A stretch of DNA of 64,000 nt from Carboxylicivirga mesophila (GCF_018271975.1 NZ_JAGUCN010000001.1:186001-250000), one strand, 5' to 3'; shown: positions 9,323-18,183, numbered from the stretch's first letter. Numbers and translations are program-made. Notes: generated by a model not told the origin, from the letters alone.

Positions 9323-9350
9323 GCTTCTAATTTTAGCCATTTTTCCTGTT

Positions 9351-9476
9351 TGTTCTCGGTAAACTCTGTAACTAATTCATTTTGACTTGATTTGATTTTG
9401 TTTACTCTTGGAAATAAGCCTCTAATTCCCTTAGTTTTGAGCTGGAATTTGACGTTTATCGAGAGTAGCGAGAACA
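9351..9476. repeat. Additional single CGAGAACA sites upstream of the integrase gene
   Basis: One inverted copy (TGTTCTCG, 9351-9358) and one direct copy (9469-9476) of the island-end octamer lie between the left pair and the integrase start at 9511. The copy at 9469, 34 bases before the start, could let the recombinase regulate its own gene. Confidence 0.5.
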
Positions 9477-9510
9477 CTTTTACAAACTTTTTTTTAAAAG
9501 GAGGTACAAA

Positions 9511-10713
9511 ATGCGTTTAACGATTAATTTTTTGCTCAAGCATTCAAGGAAGAATGAGGCCGTTTCTCCTATCTATGCACGATTGACGATTCAGAACCGG
9601 CGCATGGAATTAGCAACTAAGCTACAAGTGGACCCCGAAATTTGGGATGAGACAACCAAGCGTTGTATTGGCAAAACAACATTAGCTAAAAGTATTAACC
9701 GACAGTTACAGCAATTTGAGGTGAAGCTGCGTGGTATTTTCAGTCATCTTGTTGCATTAGGCGATGAATTTGACGTGAATGATATCAAGGATGAGTTTCT
9801 GGGGGTAAGAAAAAAACAAACGGGTTTATTGGAGGTGTTTACATATTATCTGGAAACCATCGAAAAAGGCATTGGTAAAGGATATGCTTTTCGCACGTTG
9901 AAGCATTATCGCGTTACCTATAAAAGGGTGCAATTGTATATTAAGTCTTTGAAGCGAAATGATTACCCAATCTCGAAGGTAAACTATAAATTTTTGAATG
10001 GGTTTGATGTGTATCTTAAAGCCAATTATCCGATTATTCAAAATACTGTGTGGAATTACCACAAACACTTGCGCCGAGTTTTAAATCTTGGTGTTTCATT
10101 GGAGCATATTTCCGTTAATCCTTATAATCGGTTTAAGGTCAAATTAGAGCCCACGCATCGTGAATTTATTACCTTGAAAGAGTTAGGTATGATAGAAAAG
10201 AAGAAATTAAATGTTGTTCGTCTAAGTGCTATTCGGGATGCATTTGTTTTTGCTTGTTATACCGGACTTTCTTATGCCGATATATCTAAGCTAAGTGAAA
10301 AACACTTGCGAGTTGATGATAATGATAAGGAATGGATTATCATCAACCGTTCTAAAAACAATAACCGTTGCATGATTCCGCTTTTCCCTAATGCAAAAGC
10401 TATTATTGAAAAGTATAAAGATTTCCCGGAATCGATGTTGAAAGGCCGATTGTTGCCAATCCTCTCCAATCAACGGATGAATGCTTACCTGAAAGAGTTG
10501 GCTGATATATGCGGTATAGATAAAGACTTATCAATGCATGTGGCACGTCACACTTTTGCGACTTCTGTTACGCTTTCCAATGGAGTGCCCATTGAAACGG
10601 TGTCAAAAATATTAGGACATACATCTCTTAAGACAACGCAGATTTATGCGAAAGTAATTGCCAGTAAAATATCTAGTGATATGGATGATTTACAGAGAAA
10701 ACTCAATTTGTGA
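9511..10713 (+). CDS. Tyrosine recombinase / island integrase
   Basis: A 400-residue site-specific recombinase of the Bacteroidetes type. It has an N-terminal arm-binding region (MRLTINFLLKHSRKNE, then PIYARLTI), a SAM-like core-binding domain at about 100-210 and a C-terminal catalytic domain. Visible catalytic residues are H343-x-x-R346 (HVARHTFATS), the LGH His at 370 and the nucleophile Tyr379 (TQIYAKV). The usual Arg in the TGLR motif is Ser (TGLSYADI), a change also known in integrases of Bacteroides conjugative elements. It sits next to attL in the usual position, with AAGGAGG 11-17 bases before the ATG, an unusually good ribosome-binding site for this phylum. Confidence 0.95.
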   Translation: MRLTINFLLKHSRKNEAVSPIYARLTIQNRRMELATKLQVDPEIWDETTKRCIGKTTLAKSINRQLQQFEVKLRGIFSHLVALGDEFDVNDIKDEFLGVRKKQTGLLEVFTYYLETIEKGIGKGYAFRTLKHYRVTYKRVQLYIKSLKRNDYPISKVNYKFLNGFDVYLKANYPIIQNTVWNYHKHLRRVLNLGVSLEHISVNPYNRFKVKLEPTHREFITLKELGMIEKKKLNVVRLSAIRDAFVFACYTGLSYADISKLSEKHLRVDDNDKEWIIINRSKNNNRCMIPLFPNAKAIIEKYKDFPESMLKGRLLPILSNQRMNAYLKELADICGIDKDLSMHVARHTFATSVTLSNGVPIETVSKILGHTSLKTTQIYAKVIASKISSDMDDLQRKLNL

Positions 10714-11610
10714 TATTTTGTTTTGGAGGTATTTCTGCCAATAGACAGAGCTCCCTCACAGAAGAAAAATAACAGGGCGAATGCCATGTTGTAATTGTCT
10801 CTTTATATTGTTTCTGCCGTATAGAGTATCGCTCCTCCGAAAGAATGAAGAATAGAACTTTCGCTCACTGCAAGGGCGACATGTTTGGATGGCGTTCATT
10901 TACCCTTGCGGGAGAAGAAAGGGCTATTAATTTTTGAAGGAGGAGGGAGAAACGGGCGGTAGAAATCTGATGTTTTTACCACTAATTTTTTAAGTAGATA
11001 ATTTATATTTTGCCAAGGTGGTTTCGTAAAAAATGACGTTCAAATTCAGAGAATCATACAATTTGAATTGATTTGTATTGCTTTGCTTATTGTTTAGTAA
11101 TAAGCGAGTTGGTAATTTAATGAGGCAAAAATAACACTCTTAAATTACCCGTATGAAACTCAAAGAATTATTTGAAAGCCATGCCTTTTTATACATGCTT
11201 CAGCAAAGGTGTGATCGGTCGTGGTTTGATGCAAAAGTGTTCGGCATAAACGCGCCAAAATCAATCAAAGACATTTTCTTTCCAATCGCACAGGCCCGTC
11301 AGCAAAAAGCTTGGTATTATTGCGTGCCGCAAAATACAAGCCCTTTGCTCTGTCCGCTCAAAATCTCTTTGAATTGATTTCTCTTCCCGTCGCACGAGGC
11401 TTTTTATTCCGCTTCCTTTTGCCAAACCATGACCTTAAAATATGGGTGGCTTACGCATGTAAAAAAGCCCTAATGTATGTTTTAATCAGATAAAGAAAAT
11501 AGTGTCTGAAATATCTTTTACGAAGTGGATGCAAGATGTGTTTTTGTTATACAAAAACGAGTTTCCTTGCTCTACGAGGTTTAATAATTATTAAAGTCAA
11601 AAAACAGGAT
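10714..11610. other. Long non-coding stretch inside the island
   Basis: Nearly 900 bp without a gene I can support. Two short overlapping frames (11153-11377 and 11311-11493) show no recognisable motif. One 7-bp inverted repeat, GCAAGGG (10870-10876) and CCCTTGC (10903-10909), is visible. Because the next gene is MobC-like, this could be a transfer-origin region or the remains of deleted mobilisation genes. Neither can be shown from sequence alone. Confidence 0.4.
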
Positions 11611-11988
11611 ATGAGACCACGAATAGGAGAGAAGGATAAATTATCAGAGCATATTATTCTTCGATTAACAAAGTCAGAAAAAGCTGAAATTCTAAACCGA
11701 GTGAAAGAGGAGAAGCTTCTATCTGTTGCAGACTATGTTCGCTCAAGATTGTTCAAAAAACGCCTGTCAAAGCGTATAACTGTTAGTGAAGAATATGTAC
11801 GAACCTTTCGAACCATGGATTATAATCTAACAAAGATAGGGATTAACTTAAATCAGATTGCACACAAATTGAATAGCTACAACACTTATATTCTTACAGA
11901 AGAAGATAAGGATGCATTCAGAGATTGTCATGGCCAACTGAATGAATGCTTTAGTATTTTGGGAAAGTTCCTTCTTAAAATTAGATAG
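11611..11988 (+). CDS. MobC-like mobilisation accessory protein
   Basis: A 125-residue basic protein. A ribbon-helix-helix-like N-terminal half (SEHIILRLTKSEKAEILNRV) is followed by a helical region with the motif GINLNQIAHKLNSY, typical of MobC-family relaxosome proteins that help a relaxase nick oriT. I start at the ATG at 11611; the frame is open for 25 more codons upstream, but those residues do not resemble the family. No relaxase gene follows, which is unusual because mobC normally precedes mobA/mobB. The gene is either a relic or supplies oriT recognition for a relaxase acting in trans. Confidence 0.75.
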   Translation: MRPRIGEKDKLSEHIILRLTKSEKAEILNRVKEEKLLSVADYVRSRLFKKRLSKRITVSEEYVRTFRTMDYNLTKIGINLNQIAHKLNSYNTYILTEEDKDAFRDCHGQLNECFSILGKFLLKIR

Positions 11989-12020
11989 GATATAAATTTA
12001 GGTATCAGATGAATCAGCAG

Positions 12021-12120
12021 TTATATGCATTGAAATATAAATTTACAATAAAGTCAATTAATTATATCATTTTGCATATAATATTGCTATATTTGGTTTT
12101 TTATATCTTAATGCATATAA
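12021..12120. promoter_or_regulatory. Candidate HipB operators: three copies of TGCATATAA
   Basis: The 9-mer TGCATATAA occurs at 12073-12081 and 12112-12120 on the plus strand and as its exact inverse TTATATGCA at 12021-12029. The third copy touches the first base of the hipB start codon (ATG at 12120). Repeated operator sites in front of a HipB-family repressor gene fit the autoregulation known for hipBA and hipBST. Assignment to HipB is inferred from position. Confidence 0.55.
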
Positions 12121-12335
12121 TGAAAACACTGGCTGAATTTGTAAAACAACGTCGAAAAGAGGTGAATCTGACACAAGAGGAATTTGCCGAGCGGGCAGGG
12201 GTGGCTTTAACTGTTGTTCGAAAAATAGAGCAGGGCAAAACCAATATGAACCTCGATAAAGTGAATCAGGTATTGGCTATGTTTGGTCATGAGCTGGCAC
12301 CTGTTAATTCCAGAGAACTTCAAACGAATGAATGA
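12120..12335 (+). CDS. hipB: HipB-like XRE antitoxin / repressor
   Basis: A 71-residue Xre-type helix-turn-helix protein, MKTLAEFVKQRRKEVNLTQ with EEFAERAGVALTVVRKIEQG as the HTH. It is the DNA-binding component of a HipB-HipS-HipT toxin-antitoxin operon and should repress the operon through the upstream TGCATATAA sites. I chose the ATG at 12120, since the open frame extends upstream through a low-complexity, very AT-rich stretch that encodes no domain. Its stop overlaps the start of hipS (ATGA-type overlap), indicating translational coupling. Confidence 0.88.
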   Translation: MKTLAEFVKQRRKEVNLTQEEFAERAGVALTVVRKIEQGKTNMNLDKVNQVLAMFGHELAPVNSRELQTNE

Positions 12336-12667
12336 TGAGACAAGCTAGAATTTATTACCAGGATATCTATGCAGGTTTATTAGTTGAGACTGACGATGGA
12401 GATTATTTATTCACTTACGATGAGCAATATGTGAAGCGGTACCCCCAACAGTTTTTGACTTTTACCATGCCGGTTGCGAAACAGACTTACAAATCCAATC
12501 GCTTGTTTCCATTTTTTGAAGGATTGATTCCTGAGGGTTGGTTGTTGGAGATTGCTTCAAAAAGCTGGAAGATAAATCCGAATGACCGCATGGGACTTTT
12601 ACTAGCCTGTTGTCAGAATTGCATTGGTGCAGTGAGTGTTGAACCAATATCAGAAGAAGATGAATAA
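12332..12667 (+). CDS. hipS: HipS-like small protein (HipA N-terminal subdomain)
   Basis: A 111-residue protein equivalent to the N-terminal subdomain 1 of HipA. It contains LFPFFEGLIPEGWLLEIA, then KINPNDRMGLLLACCQ and a CIGAVSV segment, all hallmarks of that domain. In E. coli O127 the separate HipS protein acts as the antitoxin of HipT while HipB mainly represses; I infer the same here from gene order and domain split. ATG codons at 12332 and 12335 are both possible starts. It overlaps hipB by 4 bases and hipT by 8 bases. Confidence 0.85.
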   Translation: MMRQARIYYQDIYAGLLVETDDGDYLFTYDEQYVKRYPQQFLTFTMPVAKQTYKSNRLFPFFEGLIPEGWLLEIASKSWKINPNDRMGLLLACCQNCIGAVSVEPISEEDE

Positions 12668-13598
12668 GTGTTTGTATTGTTATCAACCAATAAATGGAGA
12701 AGGCGACTTTCATGAAGCGTGTAGCCAACAGTTCTTTGGGTCAAAAGTGCCACCTGAATTACCTTATTCAATCGACCAAATGTCAGAATTAGCTAAAGAT
12801 GTTGTGGAGCGAAGTGTTACTGTTCCAGGTGTGCAGCCGAAATTATCTATGGGTTTGATTGAGGAGGCAGGAAAGAAGACTGATAAGCGTTTAACAGTTG
12901 TTGGCGCTTTAGGTGGAAACTTCATCTTTAAGCCGCCATCAGCCGACTATCCTGAAATGCCAGCCAATGAGCACCTGACTATGCGTATTGCTGAAGCATT
13001 TGGAATAAATGTGGTACCCTCCAGTTTGATTCGGTTACAATCAGGTGAGCTATCCTACATTACCAAACGCGTTGACCGGACCGAGCAAGGTGAAAAAATA
13101 CATATGCTGGATATGTTTCAAATCAACGAAGCCTTTGACAAGTATAAAAGCTCAATGGAAAAAGTCGGAAAGGCACTCGGAGCCTACTCTGCCAATCCTC
13201 TTTTGGATAAACTATTCTTGTTTGAGCTAACATTGTTTAGTTTCCTGACAGGTAACAATGATATGCACCTGAAGAATTTTTCCATGATTTTAACCAATGA
13301 CACATGGAAGTTGGCACCAGCTTATGATTTGCTCAATGTATCCATCGTATTACCGGAAGATACAGAGGAGCTGGCTTTGACGCTTGGAGGTAAAAAGAAG
13401 AAACTAACCAAAAACTATTTTGATGCATATGGACAAAATCTTGGTTTGAATAAAAAGCAAGTAGAGGGCGTTTATAAGCGCTTTATTAAAAACAAATCTT
13501 TGGCATTGAAGTGGATTGAACAGTCATTTTTGTGTGAAGAGATGAAAGGGAAGTATAAGGATGTTATGGAGGAGAGGTATATTCTTTTTTTAGTCTGA
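12660..13598 (+). CDS. hipT: HipT-like serine/threonine kinase toxin
   Basis: A 312-residue HipA-family kinase without the N-terminal subdomain, which is supplied by hipS. The start at 12660 gives MNKCLYCYQPI and a small Cys/His knuckle (C4, C7, H18, C21). Kinase elements visible are the glycine-containing loop region VPGVQPKLS, the ATP-binding strand GNFIFKPP, the catalytic GNNDMHLKN (Asp201) and the metal-binding PAYDLLN (Asp223). HipA phosphorylates glutamyl-tRNA synthetase and HipT phosphorylates tryptophanyl-tRNA synthetase; which one is hit here is unknown. A degraded copy of its 3' end lies outside the island at 18765-19010. Confidence 0.88.
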   Translation: MNKCLYCYQPINGEGDFHEACSQQFFGSKVPPELPYSIDQMSELAKDVVERSVTVPGVQPKLSMGLIEEAGKKTDKRLTVVGALGGNFIFKPPSADYPEMPANEHLTMRIAEAFGINVVPSSLIRLQSGELSYITKRVDRTEQGEKIHMLDMFQINEAFDKYKSSMEKVGKALGAYSANPLLDKLFLFELTLFSFLTGNNDMHLKNFSMILTNDTWKLAPAYDLLNVSIVLPEDTEELALTLGGKKKKLTKNYFDAYGQNLGLNKKQVEGVYKRFIKNKSLALKWIEQSFLCEEMKGKYKDVMEERYILFLV

Positions 13599-13832
13599 TT
13601 TGAAGGGGTAGTCTTATAAAACCTGGGTTTGGGGAGACTTTAATATAAATGTCAGAAGTATTAGATTTCTTAATCATTCGATGTAGTTACAAATTTCTTA
13701 ACGAGGCTAAACTAGGTAAATTCAAACTTGATAGGTTCTAGGGAAGTTTTGCCACTATGCTAAGAAAGAGTGAGTTGATTCTTGAAGTTCAAGTTGAAAT
13801 ATTGATTTGTTCTTATTTTCGAATATATTATT

Positions 13833-14993
13833 ATGCTATTTTTGAGTATGCATAATAATATACTATCACCATCCCAGACAAAAGTTATTCATGATATTGC
13901 TTCATTTGATCAACTTTTCAAAAGAAAAGATCAAAAAGGTAACATCTATTATGAGATTAATAATGCTGTTATTGATTGTGAAATACCGTATGAACACTTC
14001 CAGAATATTTTATCTCTATGTTGTATTAATACCATATTCTCATGCCAATTCGTAATAGACTGCCTAAGAGTAAACAGTATTTCATTCAATAATGTTGAGT
14101 TTATTGAAAGGTTCAGTATGCGAGGGACAGTAAATGAAAATTGCTCCTTTCAAGCAGTCTCTTTCCATCAAGCATCGTCTATCAGTCGATTGACTTGCTT
14201 AAAATGCTTCGATTTTCAAAACATCACAATTCATAAAAGAGTTGAATTTTTTATTGAAATTCAATTCATCGGTGTTGCAACCTTTTCTAACCTAACAAAA
14301 GTTAATGGTAACGAAGGCCTATTTTTTTACGATACAATTTTCAAAGATAAAGTCTATTTTAAAAACATATATGACCAATACCTTTCGTTAAACTCTTGCA
14401 AGTTTGAATCCATTCTATCACTTAGTTTAGTTCATTTGCGAGAGCTTTTTCTGTCCGCTACGGTCTTTAATTCTACCATTGAGACTAATCAGGTATCTTT
14501 CGAACAAGGGGCAAGAGAAGTATTTAGGCAACTTAAGCATCAGATGCTTACAAACAATAATAAAATTGATGCATTAGAATTTCATAAATTGGAAATGAAT
14601 GCATTTAAAACTGAAATAAAAGAAAGGAAATGGTATAATCCAGACAAATGGATTCTTCGTCTCAACAGTGTTTCTAACTCGCATGGAACAAATCCTTGGG
14701 TAGGAATAGCGTTTGTTTTAAGTGTTTCTATCATTGGGTTCTTTCCGCAATTATTAGTGTTGAAGGATAGTTATTTTGAATGGGGTTGGTATGGATTTGA
14801 AAGACAATTATTGGCTATGGGGACAACAATTAAATTATGGATTAATTTCATAAATCCAGCCCATAGTATTGATTTCTTGGGAGATTACAATCCTAGAGCA
14901 ATAACATATATTTGGGATAATATATGGCGTATTTTTATCGGTTATGGATATTATCAGACCATTCAGGCGTTCAGGAAGTATGGTAGACTATAA
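13833..14993 (+). CDS. Membrane-anchored beta-helix (pentapeptide-like) protein of unknown function
   Basis: A 386-residue protein I cannot name. Residues about 60-215 alternate short hydrophobic/aromatic strands (SISFNNVEF, SFQAVSFHQAS, VATFSNLTK) in the manner of degenerate pentapeptide repeats forming a right-handed beta-helix. A charged helical linker follows (AREVFRQLKHQM then ALEFHKLEMNAFK). The C-terminal third has a hydrophobic segment around WVGIAFVLSVSIIGFFPQLLVL, a second weak one, and the ending RIFIGYGYYQTIQAFRKYGRL. Such tails occur in membrane-bound pentapeptide-repeat proteins. It is very AT-rich, single-gene, and converges with the primase-helicase gene. An ATG at 13848 is an alternative start. 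Confidence 0.6.
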   Translation: MLFLSMHNNILSPSQTKVIHDIASFDQLFKRKDQKGNIYYEINNAVIDCEIPYEHFQNILSLCCINTIFSCQFVIDCLRVNSISFNNVEFIERFSMRGTVNENCSFQAVSFHQASSISRLTCLKCFDFQNITIHKRVEFFIEIQFIGVATFSNLTKVNGNEGLFFYDTIFKDKVYFKNIYDQYLSLNSCKFESILSLSLVHLRELFLSATVFNSTIETNQVSFEQGAREVFRQLKHQMLTNNNKIDALEFHKLEMNAFKTEIKERKWYNPDKWILRLNSVSNSHGTNPWVGIAFVLSVSIIGFFPQLLVLKDSYFEWGWYGFERQLLAMGTTIKLWINFINPAHSIDFLGDYNPRAITYIWDNIWRIFIGYGYYQTIQAFRKYGRL

Positions 14994-15213
14994 AAATGCT
15001 TTTTCGAAAAGTAACAGTGTACATTTTTTAGGACCCAAGCGCAAAACCGTGAAGCCATTAATAAAACCAGTTTTTGAGACTGTCAATTGCAGTGTGTGTT
15101 ATTGAAGATAAAATTTGTCTCGCCAAACGGTAGTTTTATAACTATTAATTTTTTTAAATAAAATTGAAGTAAATTAGTATGTTAGGTTGGCTTGCATCAT
15201 TTCACTTAATGTT

Positions 15214-18183
15214 TTAAACCAGTCTTTCCTCTATAATACTTTTCCACATAAAATACCCCTTGTTTTCTTCACTGTAATCATGCACAATGCGGCTAAAATT
15301 ATCAGGTGCATTATGAATAAAGAATTGCCGACCTTTGTTTCTAATAACTGATAAGTCGTTATAGATAGTTTTTAGCTGGTCGAGCAAATTACGTTTATCA
15401 ATATGCCACAGATAGGTAGCTTCTTCAGTATCTAATGTTTCAAGCACAATATGATATTGCTCTTCGCCTTCGATTAAAAATACAAAAGCAAAAGGATTTA
15501 AAATAAAACGGATTTTTAAGATGTGGGCTTGATGGCGCTTGAGTAGGAATCTTATCTGTTTAACATGTTTGATATCTTGACTGCTTAATAATTCATTAAT
15601 AAAATCTTCTTCATCAATATCAGGCAATAGGTTTTTGGTGACATCCTTTAGGTCTAGTATTTCTTCTTGAAAATCATGGAATTTGCCTCTAATAATTTCT
15701 TTCTGAACAAATTTAAGCTTTACACTTTCAATTAGTCCGTCATTTATTCTTTCAATATCAGTAGACTGTACCTCTTGAGCGATTAATATATCGTTCTCAA
15801 ATTCAGCATAAATGTCAAGCGTGACCTTTCTAAGTCTAAGCTGTTTAGTAAAGTAGGGCTTAAGTATCGTGAATTCCGGTCTGATAATATCATTTTCAAC
15901 TTCAAACTCAATTAATTCACCCGTCTGCCTATTGACATAATTGAAAGCAATCGTTCCATATCTGAACTCTAAATCTTTAAAATCTATCTTTATCTGCTTT
16001 CGAATGCTATATGTACTTGGCTTTTCTTCCTCTTTATGAGTATTGTTAAAAAGAGTATGTTGATTCTCCAGTTTACGATAGTAGGTATTTCTTTTGAGAA
16101 ATAGTTTATTTAAGTAATCAACTCTGTAGTCCCGATAATCGTATATAACTGGTGTGTGCTCAGAGCGTTGAACACGCCCCATATATTGAATTAACTTACC
16201 TTTAAATGAGAAGGGATAAACTAGAAAAAGTCGTGAAACATTCTGCAAGTCACTACCCTCTCCAAAAAACTGACCAGTTGTAATTAATGCCTGAAAATTG
16301 CCTACTTTTAATAGCTTCCACTTGTTAGTCCTATCTTTTTGAGAATCGTCGCCGGAAAGACAAATTGTTTCGAAACGATGTTTTAGAAGCTGATTAAGTG
16401 TAATAATGTGGTCCTTTCGCTCTGTGAGAATTACAGCTCTGTTTCCATCATTAAGCTCCTTGATTATGTCTTTAATGATCAGGTTATTCCTGGCAAGGTC
16501 GTGTATTAAAATTTGCGATACCGTTTCAAATGGATCTGTTTTTGGATTGTACGGAACATTAAATTCAGTATTTCGAACAATTATCTGGGCATGTTTATGG
16601 TTTTCTATTTGCTCAGGTTGTATTTCACAAATGACATCGCCAAGATGAATGAAAATGAGTTTACCTTCATTGTGCTTTCTAAATGGCGTCGCAGTGAGTC
16701 CATATAGAAAATAAGAGTTGAGTCTGCCAATCGTATTCCTAAATGACTTAGCTGGAATGTGATGACACTCGTCAATGATAATTGTTCCAAACGCATTACA
16801 TAATTGAGCATCCTTATCCAGGTGTTTAGATAGCGATTGAATCATTACTACAGTTACTTGTTTGCTAAGTTGAGCTTTCCCCTGGCCAATCTTTCCGATT
16901 TCATGATAAGGGATGCCCAGAAATGATTCAATACGCTCAAGCCACTGTTCCATTAATTGTTTGCGATGGACTATAATTAAAGCGGGTTGTTTTCTGTCGG
17001 AGATTAGTTTAAGCCCAATCACAGTTTTGCCACTTCCGGGCGGAGCAACAATAACACCAAAATCTTTTTTTGCAATGCTGGCAAGTGCATCTTTCTGATG
17101 GGTTCTGAGTTCAATGTTACAGTCGTAGTTTATGGTAGGTAGTTTATTCCTCTTATCCCTAAAGTCATATCCTATGGATGCTTGTTTGCAAAATTTTAAA
17201 AAGCTTCCTGTCGTTCCTCTCGGAATGCTTATGATGTCATCATGTTCTTCGATGAAATTATAATAACGCTCCGTCTTATAAGTACTTCGGTTTTGCTTTT
17301 TTTTTATAAAGAATTCCGGATTTGCAAAGTTGAGTTTATCCTTTAAAAAATTAATTAAATGAGGAGTTAATCCCTTGCGATTAAAAGACAATTGATTACT
17401 TAATTGAATAGTTAATCTTTCTGAGGATGATAAAAGGAGGAGCTCATTATTTAGTTTAGGGGTGTCGCTAATTTCCTTGTATAAGGAGTTGAAGTTAGTT
17501 GTTGATAACCTTTGAACCGATTGAAGGAATGTATATTGGTTTTCGAAAGGAGTAAAGTTTTTAGTATCAATAAAACAACTATTGTCGTTTTTTAGAGCCA
17601 TACCATTCAATGGAAGTGCTATTAAGTTGCCTAGCCCTTTGCCGGAGAGGTAGTCTTGATTTGGAAATATCCTGTCAAAACTCGAACCTTTATCAAAAAC
17701 AGAAAATGCACCACATTTTTGTAGAATGCTAATAAAGAGTTTTCGAGTTTTAACAGCTGGCAAATTCTCTTCAAAGAATATCCAAACATGTCCACCATTG
17801 CCTGAACGAGACCGTTCGAGATAGGCAGGAATTCCATTTGAATGGCAAGCTTCAATAAAAGAAAGACATTGTTCTTTCCAATCTTTTTTATCAAAATCAG
17901 CAACTAAGAACCAGCTTGTATTGTCTATGAGAAGAGGATAAATACCGATAAATTGATTTCCATTCAAATGCTTAATCAGCTCATCATTGGTTAGTGGCTT
18001 GTATGTTTTATCAGGAAAATTAGAAAATGTTCCTCCATTACTTTTATGCAAGCGATATTGATAAGGGTCGTAAATATATGCAGGTGTGTATCCCGCTTTT
18101 GTACCTTTCTCCCACCTATTGGCAAAAACATCCTGGCGCCCTTTGAATAGGTCTTTTATTGTGGATAGATTTCTATCGTCCAT
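15214..18183 (-). CDS. TOTE-type archaeo-eukaryotic primase fused to SF2 helicase
   Basis: A 989-residue putative conflict/defence protein. Residues about 20-240 form an archaeo-eukaryotic primase-like domain: metal-binding Asp96/Asp98 in LVADFDKKD, SGNGGHVW (His132), and SFDRIFPNQD (Asp170), the pattern of the family Pfam calls AEP-TOTE. Residues about 355-690 form a superfamily 2 helicase with Walker A APPGSGKT (Lys386), DECH at 471-474, TAT at 497-499 and motif VI QYMGRVQR (666-673). The last 290 residues match nothing I recognise and may bind nucleic acid or carry a nuclease. It is the largest island gene, alone on the minus strand, with its promoter beside attR. No partner gene is visible. 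The primase assignment rests on motif order read by eye. Confidence 0.82.
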   Translation of the reverse strand: MDDRNLSTIKDLFKGRQDVFANRWEKGTKAGYTPAYIYDPYQYRLHKSNGGTFSNFPDKTYKPLTNDELIKHLNGNQFIGIYPLLIDNTSWFLVADFDKKDWKEQCLSFIEACHSNGIPAYLERSRSGNGGHVWIFFEENLPAVKTRKLFISILQKCGAFSVFDKGSSFDRIFPNQDYLSGKGLGNLIALPLNGMALKNDNSCFIDTKNFTPFENQYTFLQSVQRLSTTNFNSLYKEISDTPKLNNELLLLSSSERLTIQLSNQLSFNRKGLTPHLINFLKDKLNFANPEFFIKKKQNRSTYKTERYYNFIEEHDDIISIPRGTTGSFLKFCKQASIGYDFRDKRNKLPTINYDCNIELRTHQKDALASIAKKDFGVIVAPPGSGKTVIGLKLISDRKQPALIIVHRKQLMEQWLERIESFLGIPYHEIGKIGQGKAQLSKQVTVVMIQSLSKHLDKDAQLCNAFGTIIIDECHHIPAKSFRNTIGRLNSYFLYGLTATPFRKHNEGKLIFIHLGDVICEIQPEQIENHKHAQIIVRNTEFNVPYNPKTDPFETVSQILIHDLARNNLIIKDIIKELNDGNRAVILTERKDHIITLNQLLKHRFETICLSGDDSQKDRTNKWKLLKVGNFQALITTGQFFGEGSDLQNVSRLFLVYPFSFKGKLIQYMGRVQRSEHTPVIYDYRDYRVDYLNKLFLKRNTYYRKLENQHTLFNNTHKEEEKPSTYSIRKQIKIDFKDLEFRYGTIAFNYVNRQTGELIEFEVENDIIRPEFTILKPYFTKQLRLRKVTLDIYAEFENDILIAQEVQSTDIERINDGLIESVKLKFVQKEIIRGKFHDFQEEILDLKDVTKNLLPDIDEEDFINELLSSQDIKHVKQIRFLLKRHQAHILKIRFILNPFAFVFLIEGEEQYHIVLETLDTEEATYLWHIDKRNLLDQLKTIYNDLSVIRNKGRQFFIHNAPDNFSRIVHDYSEENKGYFMWKSIIEERLV

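Noticed and set aside
11153-11493. Two overlapping short open frames (74 and 60 codons) after the integrase
   Set aside because: No recognisable domain and no sign of real coding character, in a long non-coding stretch; they may be remains of lost genes but I cannot support a product.
12332-13598. Reading hipS and hipT as a frameshifted hipA
   Set aside because: The two frames overlap by only 8 bases, each has a good start, hipT begins with its own Cys/His segment, and the same split is known in HipBST systems.
13837-13844. TATTTTTG as a promoter -7 element for the beta-helix gene
   Set aside because: A start of transcription there would fall after both candidate ATG codons, and the nearest TTTG is 27 bases upstream, too far.
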